Assembly: GCF_027594425.1 (NCBI RefSeq)
Contig: NZ_CP115159.1
Coordinates: 857,001-921,000 of the forward strand
Reading direction: 5' to 3'
DNA from: Zunongwangia sp. HGR-M22
GTDB lineage: Bacteria; Bacteroidota; Bacteroidia; Flavobacteriales; Flavobacteriaceae
Length of the DNA: 64,000 bases
Below the pieces are notes generated by a model, which saw only the letters and a program-made list of their open reading frames with translations, searched no databases and was not told the origin of the DNA. Positions 10,046 through 19,804 of the stretch are shown here, piece after piece; position 1 is the first letter of the stretch, and each line of letters begins with the position of its first letter. Made by a program: the position numbers and the translations under genes.

Positions 10046-13000
10046 ATGCTTAAATACGCTGTTTTATTTTATTTTTTATTTGTTCAAATTTGTTTTGCTC
10101 AGGATTTAAAATTTGAACATTACAATGATACCTATGGGCTTTCTCATAATTCTGTGCGACATATTGTACAAGATGATAATGGATTTTTATGGTTAGGTAC
10201 GTTTGGAGGTTTAAATAGGTTTGATGGTTATCAATTTACGTCTTACTTAAGTGACGATAAAGGAAGTAATAGCTTATTGCACGACGACGTTACGGCATTA
10301 GAATTTAATAGCCAGACGAATAATTTGTGGATAGGAACCCGAAAAGGACTTACATTACTAGATCTGGATAAACAAAAGTTCACCACTTTTCTTCCCGATC
10401 AATCCAACGCCCACAGTTTACCAGATGAAGAAATAAGAGCAGTGTATCCAGATAGGCAAAATAATGTCTGGGTAGGTACTAAAACATCAGGTCTATTTTT
10501 ATTTAACCCATCTGAAGAAAAATTTATCAAAATACAATTATCAGGTTTTGAGTATGTAAAAGAAATTTTTGAGGATAGTAAAGGGAATTTATGGATTGGT
10601 AGTTTTGGCAATGTTGGTATTGCTAAAATTAGCAGAAAAGAAGACGGTTCAATTGAACATATTCGGTATTATAATTTACCAATTCCTAATTCAGAAGAAC
10701 TAAATCCGTATATAAACTTTATCTACGAAGATGCAAAAGGCGATCTTTTTGCCGGTACGCGTAAAGGATTATATAAATTTGATGGCGAAACTAATTCCTT
10801 TACTAATTTATACATAGAAGATCCAGTAATTAGAGAAAAGCTTGGTCCTTATTTTTTATCTGTTGCAAAAGCTCCAAATGGCAAATATTGGTTAGGTACT
10901 TTAGGAGGGCTTTTGGTGTGTGAAGCGCTTGAAGATATCTGTAAAGGAGATTTTTCTTGGAATTATGAAACACTTACCGATGATAGTTCCATAACCGATA
11001 ATCTAATTTATTCACTTTATTTTGATGCCTCCGGCGTTTTATGGATTGGTACAGAAGATGGATTAGATAAATATGATCCTTATGTGAATGAGTTTAAAAT
11101 TAGTAGGGAGATCTCTAAATTCATCAATGGGCAGGCGCCGCGAATTAGGGGATTTGCCAGCACCTATGATGATAAGGTTATCGTAGCAACATGGCATAAT
11201 GGTTTGTTTACTCACGCAAACGATGGCGTTAAACCACTTAATGGAATAAAAGAAAATATAGCAAGTATTTATTCAGCAGACGGTATTCACTTTTATTGTG
11301 GTTTATGGGATGGAAGACTACTTGTTTATAATTATAAAACCGGTTTTGAAAGAGTTATAGATGTTGGATTTAAAAATGCACCGATACTCAGTATTTTGAA
11401 GTACGATAACACGCTAGTAATTGGATCTTTTGGTGAGGGAATAAGGTTTATCAATGCCAGCTCTTTTACTCCAAGCGATATTGAACCTCTATTGCCTGAT
11501 TACGATATTAATAAAATAAAAAAATATAAAGATGAAATTTGGGTGGCTACAGAGGCCGGAGTAGTTGCCTACAATTTAAAGACAGCAGCAATAAACAAAT
11601 ATGAGCAAATTACCTCGCATCCAGAAATGCCATATGACAATGTAAGTGATATACTAATCGATGAAGAAAATAATACGATCTGGGCAGCCACACGATTGGG
11701 TTTAGCTCGGTATGATGCTAAAAAAGATCACTTTTCTAATCAGGAAATACCAAAGTCGTTAACCAACAGATGGGTCACAGATATTGTGGCTACACCCCAA
11801 GGAGATCTTTGGCTTAACCAAAATAATAATAGTATAGCAAAATATAATATTGCACAAAATACGACCAAGATTTATAATGTAAGAAGTGGTAATAGATTAG
11901 ATATTTTTAGCTCAAATGGATTTTTCAATTTCAATAACGAGAGTATATATTTAGCAGGGAAAGATGGGATTATTTATTTTACACCTTATCAAATTAGCGA
12001 AAATCTATTCAGTCCTAAACCTATTATAACAGAGTTTAAAGTTCAGAATAAAGAAATAATACCAGGAACTAAGATAGATGGGCATGTGCCGTTACAAGAA
12101 GATATCAATAAAAGTAAGAAAGTAAAATTGCAATATGCCAACAGAAGTTTTTCTATTCAGTTTGCGACGCCTTCTTTTACAAATGAACGTCTTAATAAAT
12201 TTCAATATAAATTAGAAGGTTTTGATAAAGATTGGATCGAAACAGGTAGTGATGTAAGAACTGTTCAGTATACAAATCTTTACCCTGGAGATTATATTTT
12301 TAAATTAAGAGCTAGTAATAGCAACGGTATATGGAGTGAAACTTCAGAATACAATATAGAGGTAGATCATCCATTCTGGCTCAGTTTTAAAGGTGTACTT
12401 CTTATCTTATTTTTTATAGGAATTCTTTTCTATTTTATAAGAAAACAAGTAAAAATAAGAATTGCGCTAAAGCGTGAATTGCTATTGGAAAAGGTAAAAA
12501 GAGAAAGAGACGAAAAGCTGAATAATGATAAACTTAGATTTTTTACTAATATTTCTCACGAACTGCGAACTCCTTTAACTCTTATTTTAGGTCCGGTAAA
12601 ACAAATATTAGATTTAAATAATCAAGACGAATATTTAAAAAGCAGAGCTAATCTTATCTATCAAAATGCAAATAGACTACTTAGATTGGTCAACCAGATT
12701 TTAGATTTTAGGAGGGCAGAAACTGGAGAATTAAAATTAAGAGTCCGACAGTCTGAAATTTTGGTTAGTACCAGGAATATTTTCAATTCATTTCTAGAAA
12801 TGGCTCATGCAAAAAGCATAAACTTGAATTTAAATGTCGAAGAAGAACAGATAATCTGTTGGATCGATATGGATAAATACAAAAAAGTGCTTTATAATTT
12901 AATGTCCAACGCTATTAAATTTACGAATAATCAGGGTAATGTTGATCTTTATCTAAGTTACAAAGGAGAAAATAACGAATATCTTTTTTTAGAGATTAGC

Positions 13001-14080
13001 GATGATGGTATAGGGATTCCTCCAGAAAGTCAGGAGAAAATATTTTCGAGATTTTATCAGGCAGAGAATAGTCAAGATAATACAACCGGGACAGGTATTG
13101 GTTTGTCTTTAGTAAAAGCATTAGTAGAAATCCATAAAGGCAGCATTTTCGTTAAAAGTGAGCCTGGCAAAGGCAGCATTTTCACAGTAGAAATTCCTAT
13201 AAAGAAAGATGCTTACAATACAGAAGATATTTTTGATTCTGTGCCTAAAGAAGTTGCCAATGAAGAATTTGTGCCAATTACGCAAATAGAAAATTCATTT
13301 GAGCCCTCTGTAAGAAAGATCGATCCTGTGATCAAGCATAAAATTCTAATCTTAGATGATAATGCTGAATTAAGAAAATATATTGCTGAATATCTTTCCC
13401 CTTTTTATAAAGTATATGAAGCCGAAAATGGGAAAGAAGGATTAGAAATCTGTAAAAATGAAAAACCTATTTTATGCGTTGCAGATGTTATGATGCCAGT
13501 TATGGATGGTTTCCAATTTGTAGAGGCTCTGAAGGCAGATGAAAATACCAGTCACATTGCAGTAATTTTATTAACCGCATTAGCAGAGAATGAAAACCGT
13601 ATCAAAGGATATAAAATTGGGGTAGATGGATATTTAGTTAAGCCTTTTGATCCTTCGTTGCTAAAAACCAGAATTGAAAATATTATCAAGATATATTATG
13701 ATCTTAAACAAAAATTTTCTGGTGACGAAGAGATAGATATTCTAAAGCTTGCTCACTCTCAAATCGATATAGATCTCATCACAGATATCAAAGCATTAAT
13801 AGATAAAAACATCAATAATCCAAAGCTTACGCCTAGTTTCATAAGTGATGCTATGGCAATGAGTTCCTCAAAGATTTACAGAAAAATAAAACAACTTACC
13901 GATGTTACGCCAAATGAGCTTATTCGCATTATTAGATTAAGAAAATCTATAGAACTTTTAAAGACAAAAAATTATAATGTGAGTGAAGTTGCCACAATGG
14001 TAGGCTTTAATGATCCTTTATATTTTAGCCGATGTTTTAAAAAGCAGTTTGGTAAATCTCCTAGTAGTTTTATAAAATAA
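10046..14080 (+). CDS. Hybrid two-component system sensor-regulator (HTCS)
   Basis: A single polypeptide that senses a glycan fragment in the periplasm and controls PUL transcription. Order of parts: signal peptide (about 18 aa); some 13 ligand-sensing two-component propeller blades (repeated DxxGxLWxGT-type motifs) to about residue 650; a Y_Y_Y domain around 690-765; one membrane helix near 777-797; HisKA with the phospho-acceptor motif FFTNISHELRTPL at about 832; HATPase with DDGIGIPPE and the TGTGIGLSLVK lid; a receiver domain from about 1096 with the phospho-acceptor Asp in VADVMMPVMDGF (about 1146); and a C-terminal AraC-type helix-turn-helix from about 1250. All key residues appear intact. 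It stands at the end of the enzyme run, 26 nt after GH115, and most likely activates this locus. Confidence 0.95.
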   Translation: MLKYAVLFYFLFVQICFAQDLKFEHYNDTYGLSHNSVRHIVQDDNGFLWLGTFGGLNRFDGYQFTSYLSDDKGSNSLLHDDVTALEFNSQTNNLWIGTRKGLTLLDLDKQKFTTFLPDQSNAHSLPDEEIRAVYPDRQNNVWVGTKTSGLFLFNPSEEKFIKIQLSGFEYVKEIFEDSKGNLWIGSFGNVGIAKISRKEDGSIEHIRYYNLPIPNSEELNPYINFIYEDAKGDLFAGTRKGLYKFDGETNSFTNLYIEDPVIREKLGPYFLSVAKAPNGKYWLGTLGGLLVCEALEDICKGDFSWNYETLTDDSSITDNLIYSLYFDASGVLWIGTEDGLDKYDPYVNEFKISREISKFINGQAPRIRGFASTYDDKVIVATWHNGLFTHANDGVKPLNGIKENIASIYSADGIHFYCGLWDGRLLVYNYKTGFERVIDVGFKNAPILSILKYDNTLVIGSFGEGIRFINASSFTPSDIEPLLPDYDINKIKKYKDEIWVATEAGVVAYNLKTAAINKYEQITSHPEMPYDNVSDILIDEENNTIWAATRLGLARYDAKKDHFSNQEIPKSLTNRWVTDIVATPQGDLWLNQNNNSIAKYNIAQNTTKIYNVRSGNRLDIFSSNGFFNFNNESIYLAGKDGIIYFTPYQISENLFSPKPIITEFKVQNKEIIPGTKIDGHVPLQEDINKSKKVKLQYANRSFSIQFATPSFTNERLNKFQYKLEGFDKDWIETGSDVRTVQYTNLYPGDYIFKLRASNSNGIWSETSEYNIEVDHPFWLSFKGVLLILFFIGILFYFIRKQVKIRIALKRELLLEKVKRERDEKLNNDKLRFFTNISHELRTPLTLILGPVKQILDLNNQDEYLKSRANLIYQNANRLLRLVNQILDFRRAETGELKLRVRQSEILVSTRNIFNSFLEMAHAKSINLNLNVEEEQIICWIDMDKYKKVLYNLMSNAIKFTNNQGNVDLYLSYKGENNEYLFLEISDDGIGIPPESQEKIFSRFYQAENSQDNTTGTGIGLSLVKALVEIHKGSIFVKSEPGKGSIFTVEIPIKKDAYNTEDIFDSVPKEVANEEFVPITQIENSFEPSVRKIDPVIKHKILILDDNAELRKYIAEYLSPFYKVYEAENGKEGLEICKNEKPILCVADVMMPVMDGFQFVEALKADENTSHIAVILLTALAENENRIKGYKIGVDGYLVKPFDPSLLKTRIENIIKIYYDLKQKFSGDEEIDILKLAHSQIDIDLITDIKALIDKNINNPKLTPSFISDAMAMSSSKIYRKIKQLTDVTPNELIRIIRLRKSIELLKTKNYNVSEVATMVGFNDPLYFSRCFKKQFGKSPSSFIK

Positions 14081-14161
14081 TGAAGCTGTAACTATGACTG
14101 ATAATTTGTAAATCCTTTAATCTAAATAATAAATCTAACATTACATTTAAAAATTAAAAAA

Positions 14162-15181
14162 ATGCAAAATAAATCTTATTTAAGTTCCATTGCGATATTT
14201 ATAATATCGCTATCATTAATTCAGTGCAAGCAAGCTGCTGAAGAAAAACAAACCGGAGATCAGCTTAAGGAATCTCCAGAAACTGTAATGATAAACAATC
14301 CAGTAGTAGATGGTGATTTTGCAGATCCATCTATTGTTAAGTACGAAGGTAAATGCTATATTTATGCAACCATCGATCCCTGGGGCGGGGAGGAGTTAGG
14401 TGTATTAGAATCTTCAGATTTCAAAAATTGGGAACAAAAACATATAGAATGGCCTACTAAAACGCTTTGTACAAGTCCTACTTCAAATGATAGTAAAGTT
14501 TGGGCACCTTCCGTAATTCAGGGTAAAGACGGGAAGTTTTACATGTATATTTCAGTAGGAAGTGAAGTTTGGGCAGGAGTTAGTGAGCATCCACTGGGAC
14601 CCTGGAAAAACATGAAAGAAGATAACTCACCACTAATTAAAGGAGATATGTTTCCTGAATATCACATGATCGATGCTGAGGTATTTATAGATGATGATAA
14701 GCAGGTGTACCTTTATTGGGGCTCGGGTTTAAATTGGGTTAATGGGCATTGCTTTGTGGTAAAGCTAGAAGACGATATGAAGAGTTTCAATAAAGAGGAA
14801 ATAAAAGATGTAACCCCTCCAAATTATTTTGAAGCACCTTTAATGCTAAAAGAAAACGGCAAATACTATTTAATGTATTCTGATGGTAAATGTACTAACG
14901 AAACTTATAAAGTACGTTATGCAATTGGCGACACACCATATGGACCATGGAAAGAAGGAGAGAATAGTCCGGTATTAACTACATCAGAAGATAAAACCAC
15001 TTTAGGACCTGGGCATCATACTGTTTTTAAAGAAGGTGATCAGCACTATATTCTTTACCATAGAATAAAAAATAACGAAGACGAGTTATTTAGAGAGCTT
15101 GCAATCGATAGTTTAAATTTTGATAATAACGGTAAAATAAAAAAAGTAAATCCTTCAGGTGTAGTTTTTTCGAAGATGTAA
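14162..15181 (+). CDS. GH43 family glycoside hydrolase, lipoprotein
   Basis: A five-bladed propeller enzyme of the GH43 type (arabinofuranosidase, xylosidase or galactosidase activities). A lipoprotein signal ends SLIQC (residue about 21). The general-base motif is seen in DGDFADPSIVKYEGKCYIYA, the second conserved Asp region in HMIDAEVFIDDDKQVYLYWG, and the catalytic acid in NYFEAPLMLKENGKYYLMYS. The late GPGHHTVF motif supplies the usual metal-coordinating His. The length of 339 aa is that of a single-domain enzyme. It lies 81 nt after the regulator gene and is followed by a strong terminator, so it ends the locus. The specific sugar cannot be told from sequence alone. Confidence 0.87.
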   Translation: MQNKSYLSSIAIFIISLSLIQCKQAAEEKQTGDQLKESPETVMINNPVVDGDFADPSIVKYEGKCYIYATIDPWGGEELGVLESSDFKNWEQKHIEWPTKTLCTSPTSNDSKVWAPSVIQGKDGKFYMYISVGSEVWAGVSEHPLGPWKNMKEDNSPLIKGDMFPEYHMIDAEVFIDDDKQVYLYWGSGLNWVNGHCFVVKLEDDMKSFNKEEIKDVTPPNYFEAPLMLKENGKYYLMYSDGKCTNETYKVRYAIGDTPYGPWKEGENSPVLTTSEDKTTLGPGHHTVFKEGDQHYILYHRIKNNEDELFRELAIDSLNFDNNGKIKKVNPSGVVFSKM

Positions 15182-15205
15182 TTTCAGCTATAATCTGACA
15201 TAACC

Positions 15206-15243
15206 AAAAAATCCTGAAATCTATATAGATTTCGGGATTTTTT
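15206..15243 (+). terminator. Rho-independent terminator ending the glycan locus
   Basis: A long near-perfect stem of about 18 bp reads AAAAAATCCTGAAATCTAT against ATAGATTTCGGGATTTTTT. It has A- and T-rich flanks on both sides, so it could work in both directions (GH43 on +, T9SS gene on -). The TTTCGGG core resembles the tmRNA terminator at 20501-20535. Confidence 0.85.
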
Positions 15244-15246
15244 ATT

Positions 15247-15258
15247 GTGGAGTCGGAG
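15247..15258 (+). repeat. 12-bp copy of the tmRNA 3' end (possible att half-site)
   Basis: GTGGAGTCGGAG here is identical to, and in the same orientation as, 20558-20569, which encodes the acceptor-stem 3' strand of tmRNA. No cloverleaf or other tmRNA sequence follows, so it is not a second RNA gene. Same-strand repeats of a tmRNA 3' end are the usual mark of an island integrated at ssrA. The match is short, so this is suggestive only. Confidence 0.4.
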
Positions 15259-15444
15259 TGAACGCTCAGAATTTGATATTACCAGTATTTATAGGGCTTC
15301 CTTAGCCTATAAATTTTCATGGATACCTAATTGGTAACCCGTTAATAAAATTAACGTTTTGATATATAGGTTGATGGATTTAGGTGTATAATTATAAAAT
15401 GAATATATAACCAGCAAGGATATGAATTTCTGGAATAATCTGAA

Positions 15445-18400
15445 TTAACGCTTCAGCGTAAAATGATTTTTATAAACTCGTCCATTTCCTAAATCAACGT
15501 GAAACCAATAATCATCTGAAGGCATTTGACCGGAATTAAACGTGCCATCCCAACCTGTATCTTGAGGAGTGAGTTGTCTAAGTAGTTTACCATAGCGATC
15601 GTAGATACTTATTGTAGCATAGGGAAATGCATCGATGCCTTCAATTTGCCAGTAGTCATTAAAGCCGTCGCCATTAGGGGTAAAGAATTTTTTATAATCA
15701 ACTAAAATCACTTCGTTAGAATCCGTTCCACATCCGGCTTTATCGCGTACTGTAACATCATACACACCACCCGAAATGAATGGGAATAGTTCGCTGTCTT
15801 GAAAATTAATGCCATCTATACTGTATTCAAAATCTCCTTCCCCTGAGGCTTGGATTTTTATATAGTTGTTATCAGACCAATCTGCAAAATCTACTTTCTG
15901 AATGGCTGGTGGTTCTGACCTTTTCAATTTAAAAGCATAAGAATTGGTACACATTATTCCATCTTGGTTTTCGCCAACGGTAAGTATGTAATCCCCTTCA
16001 AGACTTAGGTAAGCTTCTGAAGAATTGGAAATGATAGTACCTGTGGGATCCTCCCATTGCCAACTGTCAAAGGTTTCGCTTCTTGAAAGTCGTAAACCGG
16101 GTTCATTGTCACAAATCACAAAATTTTCAGCGATGTCTAGTTCTGGAAGTTCTTTTACTTTTAAGTCTAAAAAGGTTTCAGTAAAGCACAACGGGTTTGA
16201 ACTGTTTTCAACACGTATAGCAATACGTTGCGACCAGGCTGAAGTATTCTGAAAATCATCAGGAAGGGGCGATGATAATGCTGTTCCGTTTTTATCAAAG
16301 TAATAAATACTTAATCCAGTTTTCGAGCCAATGAGTTCTTGTTCGAGACTACTTAAATCAAAAGTGGAATACCCGTTCCCGGCATTACACGCAAAGCGCG
16401 TTGTGGGTTGATTGATTTGAGGTTTAGCAGATGTAATGAGGTTTAATTTTGTTTCTGCGTAGCAACCTGTTTGGGAGTTGGTTACCCGTACAGTAAGGGT
16501 TTCGGTGTTGGGAATGCTGTTGGTATACGGGTTGGGTAATGGGTTTGATAACGTATTTCCAGATGCATCATAATAGGTAACTTCCATTCCGGTTTGCCCG
16601 TTAAGCGCCAGGCTTTCAATTTGCGAGGTATCAAAATATTCGGAAATGCCGTCATTATTGTCGTCGCAACCAATGAGATCGGGGAGGCTTCCAATATTTG
16701 GTATATTACTCACAATAAGTTTAAGTGATGATTCTGAAGAACATCCAGTACGCGTGTTTAACACTTGAACCCTGATTGTTTCCTGATTGGAAACCTTATT
16801 GGACACCTTTTGTGGAAGTGGCTCCATGATTTGCTGGCCGTCTTCGTGTATTAGAGTAAGCTCAAGATCAGGCTGGCTACCCAAGAGGTTGTTTCTTAAA
16901 CTAGATATATCAAAAGTGGTGAATCCGTCTGTGTCGGTATCACAAAAGACAAGATCATCAATAGGGTTTATATGAGGTAATGGGTTAACAATAAGATCAA
17001 ATGAGGTTTCCGAATAGCAACACGGATTATCTGCATGAGCCACACGTACTTTAATAGTCTCTCGATTTATAACCCTATTGGTAAAGGGATTAGGTAAGGC
17101 ATCATAGCTTGTACCGGTACCGTCAATATAAGTTATAACTTTACCTGTTTGGCCTTGTAGGGCTTGCTGCTCAACATTGCTTAAATCAAAACCATTGGAA
17201 ATTCCTGTGCCGGCTGTTGTTTCACAGGTATAAACATCGTTGATACCGTAAGCGGTAGGGGGTTCTTTTACATCCATGGTTTCAGACAGGGATTCTATGC
17301 GACCATCTTTACCGGTAACCCGTGCGGTTATAGTGTAGGTGCCATCCTGTGAAAAATCATGATATGGTGAAAGCTGATTTGAGGTATTATCTGTACCTGA
17401 TGCCGGATCTCCAAAGTCCCATTGTACGCTAGCCAATTGTACGTCATCCTCAATGCTGAATTCTTTTAAAAACTCTGAGCAAATATTCGAAATACTCATA
17501 GAGAAAGTATTTGATTTATGTTTTACATCGCCAGTAACATTGATGTAAAAATTTGCGTCAGGAAATCCAAAGTCTGCTGTTGATCTGTATATATTATCAT
17601 GATTAGGTGTACAGTTGCGTTGCCATGAAGTGCCTGTATCTTGAGAAGAACCCGCTATAAATGCTACACCTTGACCACCAATTATACCTTTATGCACTTC
17701 TACAAGAATTCGTTTTACGCCTGAAGGAACAGTAACCGGAGTTTCAAAGTTAATAGTAATAACCTGAGATGAGCGCCCTATATCTGGCTGTAGCCGTTCT
17801 GTTTGACTACTACCTATTAAATCGTCTTCAGAAAACGAATAGGGAAAGTTATCGTCAATCTCGTATATATTAAAGGTTAAATTGGCTGTCCACCCAGTTT
17901 TATTAACAGCTACTTGTCCAGATTTGATAACAAATTCTTCATCATTTGAAATGCCATATTCTGCAAGTTGAAAGTCTCTGGCCCAATAAATAAAGCTGTC
18001 TTTACAGGAGTAAATATCGGTCTCTATAATGTCATCACAGGTATTGTGACTGAGACGGGTGGTTGAGCCCGTAAGTTCTAACGGAACGATGTCTGCTTTA
18101 GCATTAATATAAAAATTAGCATTAGGAATCGGTGTTGGCAGCTCATTCGTGTTTCGCCACAGATATCTCTGGTCACAACCCATATACCAGGATTCTCCGG
18201 TATCATTGGCTGTACCTGCTACTTTAAACAATGAAGATTCGGGATTGTAGTGGTCATCTTGTTTATGAAAAATTAGAATTATGTATTCATAATTTGCGGG
18301 AACCACGATAGGTTGCTCAAATTGATATGAGAATATTTCAGGTACTCCTGTAACAATCGGGGGGCTGCCCAGACCTCGCTGCCCCAGACTATTATAAGGG

Positions 18401-18693
18401 TTTTCATAGCCTGGCGTTTTACCATTATAATCTACAAAGCCTCCTACACTAAAATACATAGATGCTCCGGGATTTGTTTGCAGTAGCCCTATTTCAGCAG
18501 ATCGAATGAGTAGTTGCTCTCCAGGACCGACGCCAAAATCAGATACTTTAAAGATACGTGCCCATGATTCATCTTCCTCACATGATGGCATTCCAGAATC
18601 TATAAGATTAGTGCCTATATTATGGTCTAATGTTATTTGTGCAGTTAAGCACTGTAATGACAAGAAGAAAAGGAATAACAGTGTTTTTTTCAA
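15445..18693 (-). CDS. Large secreted protein with PKD-like domain and T9SS type B sorting domain
   Basis: 1082 aa with a cleavable signal peptide (MKKTLLFLFFLSLQCLTAQ). Two related beta-rich modules of about 190 aa come first; each carries an NFYIN/ADIVP- or GDVKH-type ending and a Cys-rich core. A PKD-like segment follows near residue 424 (VQWDFGDPASGTDNTS). Four diverged repeats of about 90-97 aa start near 486, 583, 671 and 767. Each opens with a cysteine and 'GxxTFDLS'-like wording and ends in a Cys-containing ETxVRVxN strand. The C-terminus (FFTPNGDGFNDYW onward, about residue 1001) is the gliding-motility C-terminal domain that targets proteins through the type IX secretion system (type B). 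It is probably a surface adhesin-like protein. No enzyme domain is recognised. It stands alone on the minus strand, in the segment between the two copies of the 12-bp tmRNA-end repeat. Confidence 0.85.
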   Translation of the reverse strand: MKKTLLFLFFLSLQCLTAQITLDHNIGTNLIDSGMPSCEEDESWARIFKVSDFGVGPGEQLLIRSAEIGLLQTNPGASMYFSVGGFVDYNGKTPGYENPYNSLGQRGLGSPPIVTGVPEIFSYQFEQPIVVPANYEYIILIFHKQDDHYNPESSLFKVAGTANDTGESWYMGCDQRYLWRNTNELPTPIPNANFYINAKADIVPLELTGSTTRLSHNTCDDIIETDIYSCKDSFIYWARDFQLAEYGISNDEEFVIKSGQVAVNKTGWTANLTFNIYEIDDNFPYSFSEDDLIGSSQTERLQPDIGRSSQVITINFETPVTVPSGVKRILVEVHKGIIGGQGVAFIAGSSQDTGTSWQRNCTPNHDNIYRSTADFGFPDANFYINVTGDVKHKSNTFSMSISNICSEFLKEFSIEDDVQLASVQWDFGDPASGTDNTSNQLSPYHDFSQDGTYTITARVTGKDGRIESLSETMDVKEPPTAYGINDVYTCETTAGTGISNGFDLSNVEQQALQGQTGKVITYIDGTGTSYDALPNPFTNRVINRETIKVRVAHADNPCCYSETSFDLIVNPLPHINPIDDLVFCDTDTDGFTTFDISSLRNNLLGSQPDLELTLIHEDGQQIMEPLPQKVSNKVSNQETIRVQVLNTRTGCSSESSLKLIVSNIPNIGSLPDLIGCDDNNDGISEYFDTSQIESLALNGQTGMEVTYYDASGNTLSNPLPNPYTNSIPNTETLTVRVTNSQTGCYAETKLNLITSAKPQINQPTTRFACNAGNGYSTFDLSSLEQELIGSKTGLSIYYFDKNGTALSSPLPDDFQNTSAWSQRIAIRVENSSNPLCFTETFLDLKVKELPELDIAENFVICDNEPGLRLSRSETFDSWQWEDPTGTIISNSSEAYLSLEGDYILTVGENQDGIMCTNSYAFKLKRSEPPAIQKVDFADWSDNNYIKIQASGEGDFEYSIDGINFQDSELFPFISGGVYDVTVRDKAGCGTDSNEVILVDYKKFFTPNGDGFNDYWQIEGIDAFPYATISIYDRYGKLLRQLTPQDTGWDGTFNSGQMPSDDYWFHVDLGNGRVYKNHFTLKR

Positions 18694-18755
18694 ATGATTT
18701 GATTTAAAACTGAAAAATAATCATTCCTTTCCAATTTAATCATTTAAAATTATGA

Positions 18756-19157
18756 TTAATAGAAAACCCTATCAATACTGCAGGGTTTAATTAACATTTT
18801 AATTCTTTCGCCCTTTACGTCTCTTTTTCGCCAGTGTGCGTCCTTATGACAGTCGCCTGCCATAATACAGCTGTAGGCTAGTACTTCATCGAGTATGGTT
18901 CCTAAGTTTTATTTCTGCATTTGTTCACGCAATGTTGCCGCCGATTTTTAGGCACTTGGCAGTTCAGAGATGTCAATCTCGTTTGAGAAAAACCGAATAT
19001 CCAAATCTGCTGTTTCTTACTTAAAATTAGCTTCGTCAGCCTTTTTCGCCAGATTAAGTTTGTGCTGACTATAATTCAGATTACGTACGGCTCCGTGGGA
19101 AACCAATCCAAGGTTTGATTTTGTGGTTGCACCGTAAAACTTCGGATAATCTTTAAA
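18756..19157 (-). pseudogene. Decayed C-terminal part of an RtcB-like RNA ligase gene
   Basis: One frame stays protein-like for about 400 nt but contains three internal TAA codons (19017-19019, 18948-18950, 18909-18911). Read through, it gives GLVSHGAVRNL, reminiscent of the RtcB SHGAGR active-site motif. It then gives NEIDISELPSA-stop-KSAATLREQM, where families of this type have a P-x-AYK motif, then NLGTILDEVLAYSCIMAGD and a basic tail. No upstream part of the gene is recognisable, so only the 3' third survives. A hairpin with arms AAACCCT and AGGGTTT (18764-18788) lies at its end. The RtcB assignment rests on remembered motifs and is tentative. That this is a dead coding sequence is more secure. 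Confidence 0.5.
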
Positions 19158-19284
19158 TCAATTTCTACAAAATTATCTATCTTAGAATATAAGAAAAACT
19201 GTAAATTTAGGGATTACAGGGATTTGTAGTGAGCTTAGTTTTCAAATAACATAATTTTTTGCGACGATATTGATCGTATTATCA

Positions 19285-19804
19285 TTAATTAAATCCTAAT
19301 TGAATTAATTTTATTAAGATCCAATTTTCGTCTTTCTGTTTGTATATACGAAGGTAATTATTTTGAACTTTTTCTTTTGAAGGTGAAGTGATAATATAGG
19401 GAGTACAAATCAAACCCCATTTTTTGTTATCACAAAATAGCGGTTTCGATATTCTTAGACTTGTTTGATTTATTTCGTTGCTTTCAACTAAAGGTATTTC
19501 TGCAACTATAGCCTGATTCTACTCTTTCTTTTCTAGTACAGCTATTTTCAGGGCTTCAGGATCACAATTTTTAATAAATCTTTAAATTGAGCCAAAATAT
19601 GTTTCTCTCCCATTACATTCCAATTATATTTAAGACTTTGTTCATTTAAAAAATTTAAATTCATGAAACTTGTCCAGGGTTGAAATTCATCTTGGATTCG
19701 CTGCTAACAGATGCAAAGATTTTTTCTACGATTTAGGTATTTTCTATTTGATTATAACCAATGAAAGCCCACAACATAAAGCTTATAAAGAAATATAATA
19801 TCAA
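19285..19804 (-). pseudogene. Decayed gene for a small secreted or membrane-anchored protein
   Basis: Pieces in different frames join into one plausible protein of about 170 aa. A hydrophobic N-terminus (LILYFFISFMLWAFIGYNQ) is followed by an in-frame TAA and then VEKIFASVSSESK. A frameshift near 19695 leads to DEFQPWTSFMNLNFLNEQ and LKYNWNVMGEKHILAQFKDL. A second frameshift near 19575 leads to NCDPEALKIAVLEKKE, then an in-frame TAG, then LVESNEINQTSLRISKPLFC and onward to the ending KDENWILIKLIQLGFN and a stop at 19285. Two stops and two frameshifts make it non-functional. No family is recognised. The ending resembles small flavobacterial secreted proteins of unknown role. The start is uncertain (TTG at 19804 or an internal ATG). 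Confidence 0.6.

Noticed and set aside
15247-15330. Second tmRNA or tRNA gene suggested by GTGGAGTCGGAG
   Set aside because: No T-arm (GGTTCGAA) or other stem follows, so only a 12-bp piece is shared with tmRNA.
16300-17300. Tandem DNA repeat in the T9SS protein gene
   Set aside because: The repeats are visible only as diverged protein modules; the DNA copies are too different to be a tandem nucleotide repeat.
18909-19019. Stop-codon recoding to tyrosine in the RtcB-like segment
   Set aside because: TAA is used as a normal stop throughout the window and the 5' part of the gene is missing, so simple decay is the better explanation.
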